A DNA stretch of 64,000 nucleotides from Elusimicrobia bacterium GWA2_62_23 (GTDB taxonomy: Bacteria > Elusimicrobiota > Elusimicrobia > Elusimicrobiales > UBA9959), in the NCBI GenBank assembly GCA_001799635.1, contig MGTV01000021.1, positions 1 through 64,000 on the forward strand. The letters are read 5' to 3'. Of this stretch, positions 42,453-51,776 are shown piece after piece. Position 1 is the stretch's first letter, and every line of letters begins with the position of its first letter. The position numbers were made by a program, and so were the translations under genes. Under the pieces are notes generated by a model, which was given only the letters and a program-made list of their open reading frames with translations, did no database searches and was not told the DNA's origin.

Positions 42453-43898
42453 CTACCAGCGCAGGTTGGGCTGGCGGGCGGCCAGCACTTCGTCCAGGCG
42501 GCGCACCGGCAGCGTGCGCGGCGCGTCCTTGAGCGACTGCGGGTCGGCCACGCCCTGGTCGTGCACGTCCTTCATGGCCGCCACGAACTCGTCCAGGGTC
42601 TCCTTGGACTCGGTCTCGGTCGGCTCTATCATGATCGCCTCGTGGACGATCAGCGGGAAGTAGATAGTCGGGGCGTGGAAGCCGCGGTCGATGAGGCCCT
42701 TGGCCACGTCCAGGGTCTTGAGGCCCTTGGCCGTCATGTCCTCGCCGGGGGTCAGCACGCATTCATGCATGCAGTGCTCCTTGGAGTAGGAGGGGTACAG
42801 GTCCTTGAGCAGCGCGCGCACGTAGTTGGCGTTGATGATGGAATAGCGGGCGATGTCGCCGAACTCCTTGGCCGAATGCGCCAGCATGTAGGCGTAGGCC
42901 TTCACCAGCACGCCGGTGTTGCCGAAGAACGCCTTCACCTTGCCGATGGTGCGCTTGTCGCCGAAGTCGGAGACGTACCGGCCGCCTTCCTTCCTGACGG
43001 TCGGCACCGGCAGGAACGGGGCCAGGTGCTTGCGGCAGACTATGGCGCCCGCGCCGGGGCCGCCGCCGCCGTGCGGGGTGGAGAACGTTTTGTGGAAGTT
43101 CAGGTGCATCATGTCGATGCCCAGGTCCCCCGGCTTCACCAGGCCTATGAGCGCGTTGAGGTTGGCGCCGTCCATGTAGAGCAGGGCGCCGGCCTCGTGC
43201 ACGGCCTTGGCGATGGCCTCTATGTTGGTCTCGAAGATGCCGAGAGTGTTGGGCACGGTCAGCATCAGTACGGCGGTCTTGGGCCCTATGTGCTTCTTCA
43301 ACTCCTCCACGTTCAGGCGGCCGTCGGGTTCGGACGCGATGTTGACGGTGGTGAAGCCCATCATGGAGGCGGTGGCCGGGTTGGTGCCGTGGGCCGAGTC
43401 CGGCACTACGATCTCGGTGCGGGTCTCGCCTTTGTCCTCGAAGTAGGCCTTCGCGAGCAGCAGGCCGGTGAACTCGCTGTGCGCGCCGGCGGCGGGCTGC
43501 AGCGTGATGGCATCCAGGCCGCACAGCTCGGTGAGGCGGGCCGACAGGTCGTGCAGGAGTTCCAGGGTGCCCTGGGAGCAGGTGTCGTGGGCCAGCGGGT
43601 GCAGGGCCGCGAAGCCCTCCAGCGCCGCGGCTTCCTCGTTGAAGCGCGGGTTGTACTTCATGGTGCAGGACCCCAGCGGGTAGAAGTGGGTGTCCACCGA
43701 GAAGTTTAGGCGCGACAGGCGCGTGAAATGCCTCACCACGTCGAACTCGGAGAGTTCGGGCAGGCGCGGGGCGGCCTTGCGGCGCAGGTTAGCGGGCACT
43801 TTGGCCCTGGCACGCAGCGGGTTCTTGCAGAACAGGCCGCGGCGGCCGGCGTCGGATTTCTCTATGCTGAGGCGGTTCTCCGTGGGAGCGCAGATCAT
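42453..43898 (-). CDS. gcvPB: Glycine dehydrogenase (decarboxylating) subunit 2
   Basis: A 481-residue P-protein subunit. The PLP lysine lies in LNFHKTFSTPHGGGGPG, and DSAHGTNPA with YMDGANLNAL are cofactor contacts. ATG 43898 is chosen because AAAGGAGGCCCT precedes it; the open frame continues to 44240 but that part is antisense-like in the neighbour gene. It overlaps gcvPA by four bases. With GcvPA it decarboxylates glycine and loads aminomethyl on GcvH. Confidence 0.95.
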   Translation of the reverse strand: MICAPTENRLSIEKSDAGRRGLFCKNPLRARAKVPANLRRKAAPRLPELSEFDVVRHFTRLSRLNFSVDTHFYPLGSCTMKYNPRFNEEAAALEGFAALHPLAHDTCSQGTLELLHDLSARLTELCGLDAITLQPAAGAHSEFTGLLLAKAYFEDKGETRTEIVVPDSAHGTNPATASMMGFTTVNIASEPDGRLNVEELKKHIGPKTAVLMLTVPNTLGIFETNIEAIAKAVHEAGALLYMDGANLNALIGLVKPGDLGIDMMHLNFHKTFSTPHGGGGPGAGAIVCRKHLAPFLPVPTVRKEGGRYVSDFGDKRTIGKVKAFFGNTGVLVKAYAYMLAHSAKEFGDIARYSIINANYVRALLKDLYPSYSKEHCMHECVLTPGEDMTAKGLKTLDVAKGLIDRGFHAPTIYFPLIVHEAIMIEPTETESKETLDEFVAAMKDVHDQGVADPQSLKDAPRTLPVRRLDEVLAARQPNLRW

Positions 43899-45223
43899 AG
43901 GGCCTCCTTTACGGCGGTTTCGAGCTTTAAGATGTCGGCCTCGGTCTTGGTCTCGGTGGCGCAGACCAGCAGGGTCTCGCCGAGCTCCGGGTAAAGGGGG
44001 GCGAGCGGCAGGCCTATGTCCACGCCGCGGGCCAGCGCTTTCTCGCGCATGGCCGCGGCCTTGCCGGGCACGGCGAGTACGAATTCGTTGAAGAACGGCC
44101 CCTTGAACTTGAGCGAGCAGCCTTTTATGGCCGAGAGGCGCTCGGCGGCGTAAGCGGCGGCGCCGGCGTTGGCCTCGGCGAGTTCCTTGAGGCCTTCGGG
44201 GCCGTAAAGGGCGGAATAGACCGTGGCGGCCAGCGCGCACAGCGCCTCGTTGGAACAGATGTTGGAGGCGGCCTTGTCGCGGCGGATATGCTGTTCGCGC
44301 GCCTGCAGCGTCAGCACGAAACCGCGCTTGCCGTCACGGTCCTTGGTCATGCCGCAGATGCGCCCCGGCATCTGGCGCACATGCTCCTTCCGGCAGGAGA
44401 ACAGGCCCAGGTAGGGCCCGCCGTAAGCGAGCGGCAGGCCAAGGCTCTGGCCTTCGCCCACGGCGAAATCCGCGCCGTATTCGCCGGGCGCGGCGAGGAG
44501 GCCGAGGCTGACCGGATCGGCGGCGGCCACCAGCAGGGCGCCGGCCTTTTTAACGGTCTCGGCCACGCCGTCCATGTCCTCTATGAGGCCGAGGAAGTTG
44601 GGGGTCTGCACGGCGAGACACGCCGCTCCCTCGAGCAGGGCCGGCAGCGCGGCCTTGTCCATGGCGCCGTCCTTCATGGGGACTTTAACGTAAGTGTAGT
44701 CGGCGGAATGCGCGAAATAGGTCTTGAGCGTGTCCATGTACTGGGGGTTCACGCCGGCGGAGTAAATTATCTTCTTCCTGCCGGTGACGCGCACCGCGGC
44801 GCGCACGGCTTCGGCGAAGGAACTCGCGCCGTCGTACATGGAGGCGTTGGCGTAATCCATGCCGTAGAGGGCGCTGACCGTGCTCTGGAACTCGTAGATG
44901 GCCTGCAGCGTGCCCTGGCTGGCCTCGGGCTGGTAGGGCGTGTAGGCCGTGAGGAACTCGGTGCGGGAGGTGATGGCCTTCACCGCGGCCGGGGTGTAGC
45001 GCTCGTAGGCGCCGGCGCCCAGGAAGCTCAGCGGCCGGCAGTTCCTGGCCGCGAGGCCCGAAAGCTTCGCCGCGGCCTGGGCCTCGTCGAGGCTTTCCTG
45101 CGGCAGGTTGAACTTGGGCCAGAGAAATTTGGAGGGGACCTGCTTCACGAGGTCCTCGAAGACGGGGACGCCTATGACCTTAAGCATCTCGCTTTTGTCT
45201 TTTTCGGTGTGCGGGATATACAT
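43895..45223 (-). CDS. gcvPA: Glycine dehydrogenase (decarboxylating) subunit 1
   Basis: A 442-residue P-protein subunit with FLGAGAYERYTPAAVKAI, FLTAYTPYQPEASQGTLQ and ICSNEALCALAA, blocks shared by split GcvP proteins. The start MYIPHTEKDKSEML is the standard one for this subunit. It is followed by gcvPB with a four-base overlap. The split form is common in anaerobes and thermophiles, unlike the single 950-residue GcvP of E. coli. Confidence 0.95.
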   Translation of the reverse strand: MYIPHTEKDKSEMLKVIGVPVFEDLVKQVPSKFLWPKFNLPQESLDEAQAAAKLSGLAARNCRPLSFLGAGAYERYTPAAVKAITSRTEFLTAYTPYQPEASQGTLQAIYEFQSTVSALYGMDYANASMYDGASSFAEAVRAAVRVTGRKKIIYSAGVNPQYMDTLKTYFAHSADYTYVKVPMKDGAMDKAALPALLEGAACLAVQTPNFLGLIEDMDGVAETVKKAGALLVAAADPVSLGLLAAPGEYGADFAVGEGQSLGLPLAYGGPYLGLFSCRKEHVRQMPGRICGMTKDRDGKRGFVLTLQAREQHIRRDKAASNICSNEALCALAATVYSALYGPEGLKELAEANAGAAAYAAERLSAIKGCSLKFKGPFFNEFVLAVPGKAAAMREKALARGVDIGLPLAPLYPELGETLLVCATETKTEADILKLETAVKEAL

Positions 45224-45311
45224 GGGAACTCCTGGTAGCGCGGGAAGAACACGGCGGGCGGGGCCGCGGGAGGTTTCCCTCCGCGCGGGCCGCCGTCCGC
45301 AGTCTGCTGCT

Positions 45312-45698
45312 TTAGTGGACCGACTGCTTTACGAATTCCTGGTAGGCGTTCCAGTCCATCAGCGCCTGGGCGTCGGCGGGGTTGGAAGGCTTCATTTTGT
45401 AGAGCCAGCCGTTCTCTAGCGGGGACTGGTTCAGGAGGGCGGGCTCGGAAACCACGGCCTCGTTCACGGCCGTCACTTCGCCGGAGATCGGGGCGTAGAT
45501 GTCGAAGGCCGACTTGACGGACTCGACGACGGCGCAAGGCTTCTCTTTTTCGAGCTTCTGGCCGACTTTCGGCAGCTCGACGAACACCACGTCGCCCATC
45601 TCGTGCTGGGCGTGGTCGGAAATGCCGACGGCCGCTTCGGCGCCGGGGGCTATCCACTCGTGGGTCTTGGTATATCTGGCTTCTTCGGGTTTAGGCAT
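45312..45698 (-). CDS. gcvH: Glycine cleavage H protein
   Basis: A 128-residue lipoyl carrier. K62 in VVESVKSAFDIYAPISG is the lipoylated lysine. It shuttles the aminomethyl group from GcvP to GcvT and electrons to the L protein. It lies 33 bases after gcvT; the 88-base gap to gcvPA has only a weak GGAGG-TTTC-CCTCC hairpin. A second, distant GcvH-like protein is not seen. Confidence 0.95.
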   Translation of the reverse strand: MPKPEEARYTKTHEWIAPGAEAAVGISDHAQHEMGDVVFVELPKVGQKLEKEKPCAVVESVKSAFDIYAPISGEVTAVNEAVVSEPALLNQSPLENGWLYKMKPSNPADAQALMDWNAYQEFVKQSVH

Positions 45699-45731
45699 TT
45701 TAGTCTCCTTAGGTCTAGAGCTGCGGCCGGC

Positions 45732-46859
45732 TTACTTGCCGGTGTAAAGCGTTTTGCTGAAAGCGGTCCCCTTGTGGAAGGGCACCTGGGCCACTTCGGC
45801 CTTCACGCGGCGGCCGCGGATCTCCACTTCGAGGGGGGTGCCGGGCTTGAGGTTGGGCGGCGTCATGTAGCCCACGCCTATGCCCTTCTTCAGGGTGGGG
45901 GAATAGGTGGCGCTGTTGAGTTCGCCGATCTCCTTGTCGTCCATGAAAACCTTGCAGCCGGTGCGCGGCACGCCGCCGGTCAGGGTCACGCCGGTGAGGC
46001 GGCGCTTCACGCCGTTGGCCTTCTGGTCCACCAGCACCTGGCGGCCTATGAAGTCGCCCTTGTCGAGCGAAACCACCCAGCCGTAGCCGGATTCGTAGGT
46101 GGTGTGGACGTCGTCCACGTCGGAGCCGTAGAGCAGGTAGCCGGATTCCAGGCGCAGGGTGTCGCGCGCGCCCAGGCCGCAGGGCACTATGCCGTAGGGC
46201 TTGCCCAGCTCCATCATCTTGTCCCAGAGCTGGACTATGATCTTGTGGGGGGCGGTGATCTCGAAGCCGTCCTCGCCGGTGTAGCCGGTGCGGCTGATAT
46301 AGCAGTGCTCGCCCATTATGTCCTTCTCCACTATGCCGAAGCGGGGGAGCTTCAGGGACTCGGGGGCGAACTCCTCGAACATCCTGGGCACGTTGGGGCC
46401 CTGCACGGCGATCATGGAAAAATCGTCGCTCTTATTCTCCACCCGCACGTGCATCTTGGTGGCCTGCGTCTTGAACCACTCGTAGTCCTTGGTGGAGGTG
46501 GTGGCGTTCACTATGACCAGGTAGCGGTCGGCGGCCAGGCAGAAAGCTATGATGTCGTCCACCAGGCCGGCCTTCTCGTTGGTCACGTGGGAGTAGACGC
46601 CCTTGCCGGGGGTGGCCTTGCGCAGGTCGTTGGCGTTGGTGAGCTGCAGCAGCTTGAAGGCGTCGGCGCCGGTCACGAAGACCTGGCCCATGTGGGAGAC
46701 GTCGAAGATGCCGGCCGACTTGCGCACGGCCTCGTGTTCCTTGAGGATGCCGGCGAACTCTATGGGCAGTTCCCAGCCGTGGAAGTCCACCATCTTGCCG
46801 CCGGCCTTCCTCATGGTCTCGTTAAGGGCTGTGCGGCGAACGGTAGTAGCGGTGGACAT
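45732..46859 (-). CDS. gcvT: Aminomethyltransferase (glycine cleavage T protein)
   Basis: A 375-residue THF-dependent enzyme that releases ammonia and forms methylene-THF. GKMVDFHGWELPIEFAGI near the N-terminus and FDVSHMGQ, SRTGYTGEDGFEI and ARDTLRLESG later are the GcvT blocks; the catalytic aspartate region is kept. ACAGGAGGCACT precedes the ATG. It is the first gene of the gcv operon and has the promoter at 46901-46930. Confidence 0.95.
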   Translation of the reverse strand: MSTATTVRRTALNETMRKAGGKMVDFHGWELPIEFAGILKEHEAVRKSAGIFDVSHMGQVFVTGADAFKLLQLTNANDLRKATPGKGVYSHVTNEKAGLVDDIIAFCLAADRYLVIVNATTSTKDYEWFKTQATKMHVRVENKSDDFSMIAVQGPNVPRMFEEFAPESLKLPRFGIVEKDIMGEHCYISRTGYTGEDGFEITAPHKIIVQLWDKMMELGKPYGIVPCGLGARDTLRLESGYLLYGSDVDDVHTTYESGYGWVVSLDKGDFIGRQVLVDQKANGVKRRLTGVTLTGGVPRTGCKVFMDDKEIGELNSATYSPTLKKGIGVGYMTPPNLKPGTPLEVEIRGRRVKAEVAQVPFHKGTAFSKTLYTGK

Positions 46860-46900
46860 AGTGCCTCCTGTGGAATTTTTACGGAAAAAGGTATGTAAAA

Positions 46901-46930
46901 TTTATAACAAATATAGGCGGGGCCGGGCAA
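46901..46930 (-). promoter_or_regulatory. Putative promoter of the glycine cleavage operon
   Basis: On the minus strand TTGCCC (46925-46930) and TATAAA (46901-46906) are 18 bases apart. Transcription would start near 46894, leaving a leader of about 35 bases, too short to hold a glycine riboswitch. Confidence 0.5.
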
Positions 46931-46946
46931 GGACGGCCGGCAAACG

Positions 46947-47711
46947 CTAATCCCTGAATTCTATGCCCAGGGGGCAGTGGTCGGAACCCTGTACCGAGGG
47001 GAGGATGAAGGCGTCCTTTACCAGGCCGGCGTGTTCGCGGTCTATGAAGAAATAGTCTATGCGCCAGCCCACGTTGCGCTCGCGGGCGCGGGTCTTGTAG
47101 TCCCACCAGGTGTACTGGTCCGGTTCCGGATGGAAGGCGCGGAAGGTGTCGGTCCAGCCCAGGCCGGTGATCTTGTCGAGCCAGGCGCGCTCAATGGGCA
47201 TGAAGCCGGAATTCTCCGTGTTCTCTTTCGGGCGGGCCAGGTCTATCTCCCTGTGCGCCGTGTTCACGTCGCCGCAGAAGATCACCGCTTTGCCTTTTTT
47301 GCGGAGCGTTTCTATGTGCTCCAGGAAGGCCTCGTAGAATTCCAGCTTATAGGCCAGCCGCTCGGGGCCCTGGCCGCCGTTGGGGAAATAGACGTTGAGC
47401 AGGAAGAAGGCCGGGTATTCCAGCGTTATCACGCGGCCTTCGCAGTCGAACTTCTTCACGCCGAAACCGTTCGCTACGGCCAGCGGCTCTTTCCTGTAGA
47501 AGGCCGCCACGCCGCTGTAGCCCTTGCGCTCGGCGCAGTTCCAGGCGGACTTGTAGCCGGCGGCGGCCCGGTCGGCGTCGGTGAGCTGGTCAGGGCAGGC
47601 TTTTACCTCCTGCAGCCCCAGCACGCCGGCCCCGGAGGCCGCGAGGAAATCGGCGAAGCCTTTTTTTAGTACGGCCCGGTAGCCGTTCACGTTCCAGGAC
47701 AGCAGTTTCAT
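46947..47711 (-). CDS. xth: Exodeoxyribonuclease III / AP endonuclease
   Basis: A 254-residue enzyme of the EEP fold, cutting DNA at abasic sites. KLLSWNVNGYRA, LQEVKA (metal Glu), GDVNTAHREIDL and VQGSDHCPLGIEF (catalytic Asp-His) are all present. The start at 47711 overlaps the lpd stop by one base (TAATG); a longer frame to 48041 is antisense-like and rejected. Endonuclease III is encoded at 58126, giving both main base-excision nucleases in this region. Confidence 0.93.
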   Translation of the reverse strand: MKLLSWNVNGYRAVLKKGFADFLAASGAGVLGLQEVKACPDQLTDADRAAAGYKSAWNCAERKGYSGVAAFYRKEPLAVANGFGVKKFDCEGRVITLEYPAFFLLNVYFPNGGQGPERLAYKLEFYEAFLEHIETLRKKGKAVIFCGDVNTAHREIDLARPKENTENSGFMPIERAWLDKITGLGWTDTFRAFHPEPDQYTWWDYKTRARERNVGWRIDYFFIDREHAGLVKDAFILPSVQGSDHCPLGIEFRD

Positions 47712-49075
47712 TATTTCGCCAGCGCCTCGTGGATGGCTTCGGCCATGGTGGGGTGGGCGTAGATGATCTCGCGCAGGTCCTTGCGCTTCAGCTTCAGTTT
47801 CACCGCCAGCGCCAGCACGTGGATGAGCTCCGTGGCGGGCCCGCCCACTATCTGGGCGCCCAGCACCGTCTCGTCGGCGGCGTCGAAGACCAGCTGCGCG
47901 AAACCTTCGGTCTCGTCGGTGGCCACGGCCTTGCCGATGCCGAGGTAAAAGGAGCGGGCCGTCTTCACCTGCAGGCCCTTCGCCTCCGCCTGGGCTTTGT
48001 TGAGGCCCACGGAGCCGACTTCCGGCCAGGAGTAGACGCATTTAGGCACGATGCTGTCGTCGAAGGCGTGGGAGGCGCCCATGATGTTCTCGGCGGCTAT
48101 CTCGCCCTGGCGGCTGGCGGAATGCGCCAGCAGGGAAATGCCGTTGACGTCGCCTACGGCGTAGACGTTTGGAACGGCGGTGCGCATTTGCGCGTCGGCC
48201 TTCACGCCCCGCCTGTCCCAGGCCAGGCCTATGGACTCAAGGCCCATGCCGGTCAGGTCGGCCGCGCGGCCGGCGCCTACCAGGATCTCCTCCGCTTGCA
48301 GGGAGGTGCCGTCCTCCAGCTCCACGGATTTGAGCGGGCCTTCGGCCGAGATCTTCACCGTCTTCTTGCCGAGGTGGAATTTCACGCCGCGCTTTTCGAA
48401 GGAGGAGCGTACCGCGCGCGTCACCTGGGGGTCCTCGCCGGTCAGGATGTCGGGCAGCAGTTCCAGCACCGCCACTTCCACCCCGACGGAATTGAAGAAG
48501 CAGGCGAACTCCAGCCCTATGACGCCGCCGCCGACGATGAGCAGGGACTTGGGGAGTTTCGGCAGGTCGAAGACCCGGTCGGAATCCGTCAGCCGCTCCT
48601 GGTAGTCGCGGAAAGGCGGCGGGAAGCTGGGGCGGGTACCGGCGGCGAGGATGGCCGCGTCGAAGGTCTTCTTCACCGCGCCCTGCGGGCCGGTCACGGT
48701 GATCTCGTTCGGCCCGGAGAACGCGGCCCTGCCGCGCAGGACCTCTATCTTCCTGGCCTGGAAAAGCTTTTCCAGGGAAGTCCGCAGTTTTGTTATCACT
48801 TCGGAGCGGCGGGCCTTTATTTTCTCCCAGTCCAGCATGTCGGGCGAGAAGCTGGCGCCCGAACCGTCCTTCAGGAGTTTGCGCAGCCCGTCGAAGGCGT
48901 GCACGCGGTGGCCGGTGTCGAGGAAGGCCTTGGACGGGATGCAGCCGCGGTTGAGGCAGGTGCCGCCGAAATCCCAGGCCTCTACGATGGAGACTTCCGC
49001 CCCCAGCTCCTTGAGGCGCAGGGCCGCCGGATAGCCGCCGGGGCCGGAACCTATGACTATGACCTTCTTTGACAT
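47711..49075 (-). CDS. lpdA: Dihydrolipoamide dehydrogenase (L protein)
   Basis: A 454-residue flavoprotein that reoxidises dihydrolipoyl groups with NAD. FAD loop GSGPGGYPAALRLKELG (10-26), redox disulfide C40/C45 in GGTCLNRGCIPSK, NAD loop VGGGVIGLEFACF, and the C-terminal YAHPTMAEAIHEAL with the catalytic His-Glu. All catalytic parts are present. Because it sits just upstream of the gcv operon on the same strand, it is the likely L protein of glycine cleavage. No pyruvate or oxoglutarate dehydrogenase genes are nearby. Confidence 0.93.
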   Translation of the reverse strand: MSKKVIVIGSGPGGYPAALRLKELGAEVSIVEAWDFGGTCLNRGCIPSKAFLDTGHRVHAFDGLRKLLKDGSGASFSPDMLDWEKIKARRSEVITKLRTSLEKLFQARKIEVLRGRAAFSGPNEITVTGPQGAVKKTFDAAILAAGTRPSFPPPFRDYQERLTDSDRVFDLPKLPKSLLIVGGGVIGLEFACFFNSVGVEVAVLELLPDILTGEDPQVTRAVRSSFEKRGVKFHLGKKTVKISAEGPLKSVELEDGTSLQAEEILVGAGRAADLTGMGLESIGLAWDRRGVKADAQMRTAVPNVYAVGDVNGISLLAHSASRQGEIAAENIMGASHAFDDSIVPKCVYSWPEVGSVGLNKAQAEAKGLQVKTARSFYLGIGKAVATDETEGFAQLVFDAADETVLGAQIVGGPATELIHVLALAVKLKLKRKDLREIIYAHPTMAEAIHEALAK

Positions 49076-50289
49076 CAGCGTTCTCCTGTTACGGGGAATA
49101 TTTTTAAAAGCGAAGCCTGCGCGCCGGCGAGGGCGGCCTTGAAGCTGGCGGAAAGCGTGGAGGAAAGCAGGGGCTTGATCTCCGGCGCGGCCAGCGGGCC
49201 GGAGGCGGACATCTCGAGCTTGTTCTGCCCTATGAGGACCTTCAGGGACGTGTCGGAGGTTTTGGCCGGGCCGTTGATGGATAGCCCGGCGTCCAGGTCC
49301 AGGAAGTTGGTGCGCAGCGAAACGTCCTTCACGGCCAGCACCGAATCGTCCAGCGAGAAGGCGGCGGAGAGGGAGGGCATTTCCATGTCGGTGATCTTCG
49401 GGGCGGGCCGGCCCATGGCCGCCGAGAATAATTTCAGGCCCTCGGCCACGGCGTCGCGCGCCTTGTTGCCGTTCGCCGGCACCAGCAGGTGCTCCGCGGT
49501 AAGGGAGACCTGGTAATTCTTTTCGGCCAGTGGTTTGCGGATATTAAAAAGGGCCCAGTTCGTTCTAAGGCCGGCCAGGGAGATCTCGCCGTAAGAGGCC
49601 TTTTCTGCCTCCAGGCTGCCTTTGGTCGACGCCAGGCCGCCGTAATCGAAATTTATGTCGGCTTCCAGTTCGACTTCGGCCGAAAGCAGTTTGCCTTTTA
49701 CCGCGCTCTTGAGCAGCCCTTCAGCCTTGAGGCCGTAATTGCCCCCGAAAGCGGAATAATGCTCCAGTTTCAGGTTCGTGTTCTCCAGCGCGAGGGACAG
49801 GCCGGAGGTTTCCAGGTCCGCTTCCAGGTAGGCGTCCTTGAGTACCAGTTCGCTGGCGTTCCAGGTCAGGTAAAGGCCCTTGTCTGTCTCCGGCAGGAAG
49901 GCCAGCAGGTCCTCGAAATCCCAGCGGCCGTTCTTCTCGCGCACCTTGAGCGCCGGCTTTTCGAAGGAGACGCTGGAAAAATAGACCTTGTTGCGCAGCA
50001 TGGCCGTAAGCTGCGGGCGAATTACGGCCTTTTTGGCGCAGAAGAACTCGCCCTTGGAGAAATCCGGCCGGCGCGAGACGCAGGCCTCCCTTATGACTAT
50101 GCCCTTGAGGGGGGAGAAGGCCACGCTCTTGACCCTGACCTCCCGGCCCAGCTTTTTAGCGGCCTGGCCGCCGATCTGGTCCGCGAGATAAGCGGAGAAT
50201 TTTTTATACTTGAAGTAGGAAAAAACGCCGCCGGCGGCGAGGAGCAGCAGCAGCGCGGCGAGAACGAGGCGCAGACGCGTGAAGATCAT
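49075..50289 (-). CDS. AsmA-like envelope protein, small
   Basis: A 404-residue protein with one N-terminal helix (about 8-26) and beta-rich repeats. VKSVAFSPLKGIVIREACV and KKAVIRPQLTAMLRNKVYFSSVSF are the AsmA/DUF748 N-terminal pattern. A TACAAT (complement of 50296-50301) ends six bases before the ATG and no ribosome site is seen, so the transcript may be leaderless. It overlaps lpd by one base, which puts an envelope gene in front of metabolic ones. Confidence 0.7.
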   Translation of the reverse strand: MIFTRLRLVLAALLLLLAAGGVFSYFKYKKFSAYLADQIGGQAAKKLGREVRVKSVAFSPLKGIVIREACVSRRPDFSKGEFFCAKKAVIRPQLTAMLRNKVYFSSVSFEKPALKVREKNGRWDFEDLLAFLPETDKGLYLTWNASELVLKDAYLEADLETSGLSLALENTNLKLEHYSAFGGNYGLKAEGLLKSAVKGKLLSAEVELEADINFDYGGLASTKGSLEAEKASYGEISLAGLRTNWALFNIRKPLAEKNYQVSLTAEHLLVPANGNKARDAVAEGLKLFSAAMGRPAPKITDMEMPSLSAAFSLDDSVLAVKDVSLRTNFLDLDAGLSINGPAKTSDTSLKVLIGQNKLEMSASGPLAAPEIKPLLSSTLSASFKAALAGAQASLLKIFPVTGER

Positions 50290-50334
50290 GCCTAAATTGT
50301 AACTATTTTAGGGGGCGGCCGGAAACGCGGGCGT

Positions 50335-50646
50335 TCAGCGGGGGAGCTGCGTCCCTATGGCGGACCTGAGGAGTTCCCGCTGGTCCGGGGCGGTGAAGGC
50401 CAGGGCGTAGTTGTAGTAGCCGTCCGGGTCGCGCAGGGCGGTCCTGATCCTGGCCCGGACGTCCTCGAAGGCGACGCCGCCGAGTTCGAAAGAAAGCGCC
50501 AGCGTTTTCCCCGCGGGGAGTTCGAAGTGGGAGAGGAACTCCGCTTCGTCGGAGGAAAGGGCGGTGAGCCTGCCCCAGAGCGGCGGCAGGTCCAGCGCGG
50601 TCTTGGCCAGCGCGGGGATATAGGAGTCGGCCTTATTTGGGTTCAT
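50335..50646 (-). CDS. PilZ-like small protein
   Basis: A 103-residue protein. The middle and end (ELPAGKTLALSFELGG, VRARIRTALRDPDGYYNYALAFTAPDQRELLRSAI) match the beta-barrel of PilZ domains. The RxxxR and DxSxxG cyclic-di-GMP motifs are not evident, so it may be a non-binding PilZ. It overlaps the propeller gene by 14 bases, implying tight coupling. It could act as an adaptor of the envelope cluster 50335-53087. Confidence 0.55.
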   Translation of the reverse strand: MNPNKADSYIPALAKTALDLPPLWGRLTALSSDEAEFLSHFELPAGKTLALSFELGGVAFEDVRARIRTALRDPDGYYNYALAFTAPDQRELLRSAIGTQLPR

Positions 50647-51772
50647 TTTCGAAGAAGACCACGCCGCGGCCGCCGTCCTCGCCGGCGAACCAGATCCTGC
50701 CTTTCTTCGAGGCCAGGGCGGTCACTTTAAGCGTTTTGGAGGCATAGGCCTTCAGCTCTTTGCGGGTCAGGATCTTTTCCGGGTCGTCCAGGGACATCTT
50801 TACGAGGGCCTTCAGGCCCCCGTCGGCAGCCCAGAGAAAACGGGTGTCGCAGGTGAGCGCGCTGAGGCGCCCGCCGGGATATTTATAGGATTTCAGCTCG
50901 GTGAGGGCGTCGCCGGGCATGCGGCGGGTAATGACGCCCGACCGCGAATCCGCCGTCCAGAAGTACAGCCCGTCGAAGCAGACGCTGTCCGGCGGCGGGG
51001 AGAAGGCCGCGGTCTTTGAGACCGGGGTGTAGCGCGTGTCTGGCAGGCGTTTTTCCAGCACTCCGTTGGCCCCGGCCAGCCAGAGCGAGTCGGCGGTGGC
51101 CGTCATGGCCACGGGGGTCTGCTCGGGCAGGCTGGTCACCTTGCGGATGGAAAAATCCTTGAGGTCGTGCTCGTAGAGCCCCTGGCTGTACCAGTCGGTG
51201 ACCAGCGCGGTGGTCTCCTTGATGACGATCCCGGTGGGGTGGGCGTAGGGCAGGGCGAAGGTGTGCGGCTTCACCGCTTTGGGGGAGAACCGCTTGAAAC
51301 CGTAATAGAAGCCGCCGGCGAACCCCGTGAAGGCGAAGAAGGCCGCCAGCGCCAGGGCGGCGGAGCGCCGGCGGGAGCGCAGCGCCGTGGAATCCAGTTC
51401 TATGGCGGTGCCGGAGAGGCGCAGGGCCTTGCGGTACACGGGGCGCAGCGTTTCCTCGGTCCAGGGGGACTGCGCGCAGTCGAAAGCTCCGGCCTTCATG
51501 AGGCCCACCGCGCGCTCGGCGTCGCGGCGCTTGAGGAGGGGGACGGCGGGAATGAGCGGGGCCACCCGCTTGATCTCGCGCAGCAGTATCTCCGCCGGGG
51601 GCTCCTCGCCGTCTGCGAAGAACACCGCGGCCGGGCGGGCCTTTTCAAAAACGGCCAGCGCGTCGTTGAGGTCCGCGGAAAAAACGGCGTCCGCGCCCAG
51701 GTTGGCGAAGATGCCGCGGAGAATGGTCCGGTCCTTTTCGGAGGCGCAAATTACTTGTACGGTGTTGAACAT
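50633..51772 (-). CDS. Degenerate receiver, membrane helix and beta-propeller protein
   Basis: A 379-residue protein with an unusual order. Residues 1-120 look like a receiver domain; the acid pocket reads ASEKD, an aspartate remains in FFADGEEP (about 54), but the conserved lysine before the last helix is lost (AQSPW). A single hydrophobic segment (about 137-158) follows, then about 220 residues of repeated beta strands (DSLWLAGANGVLEKR, LYFWTADSRSG, RFLWAADGGLKALVKM, RIWFAGEDGGRG), which look like a six-bladed propeller outside the membrane. I know no named family with this layout. It starts five bases after the LysM barrel gene. Confidence 0.6.
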   Translation of the reverse strand: MFNTVQVICASEKDRTILRGIFANLGADAVFSADLNDALAVFEKARPAAVFFADGEEPPAEILLREIKRVAPLIPAVPLLKRRDAERAVGLMKAGAFDCAQSPWTEETLRPVYRKALRLSGTAIELDSTALRSRRRSAALALAAFFAFTGFAGGFYYGFKRFSPKAVKPHTFALPYAHPTGIVIKETTALVTDWYSQGLYEHDLKDFSIRKVTSLPEQTPVAMTATADSLWLAGANGVLEKRLPDTRYTPVSKTAAFSPPPDSVCFDGLYFWTADSRSGVITRRMPGDALTELKSYKYPGGRLSALTCDTRFLWAADGGLKALVKMSLDDPEKILTRKELKAYASKTLKVTALASKKGRIWFAGEDGGRGVVFFENEPK

Positions 51773-51776
51773 AGAA

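Noticed and set aside
43899-44240. N-terminal extension of gcvPB
   Set aside because: The upstream frame lies entirely inside gcvPA in another frame and is Arg-rich; the ATG at 43898 has a strong ribosome site.
45224-45311. Terminator between gcvPA and gcvH
   Set aside because: Only a five-base GGAGG/CCTCC hairpin with no T-tract; read-through within the gcv operon is more likely.
46860-46946. Glycine riboswitch upstream of gcvT
   Set aside because: The space between the promoter and the ATG is about 35 bases and shows no tandem aptamer; the whole gap is 87 bases.
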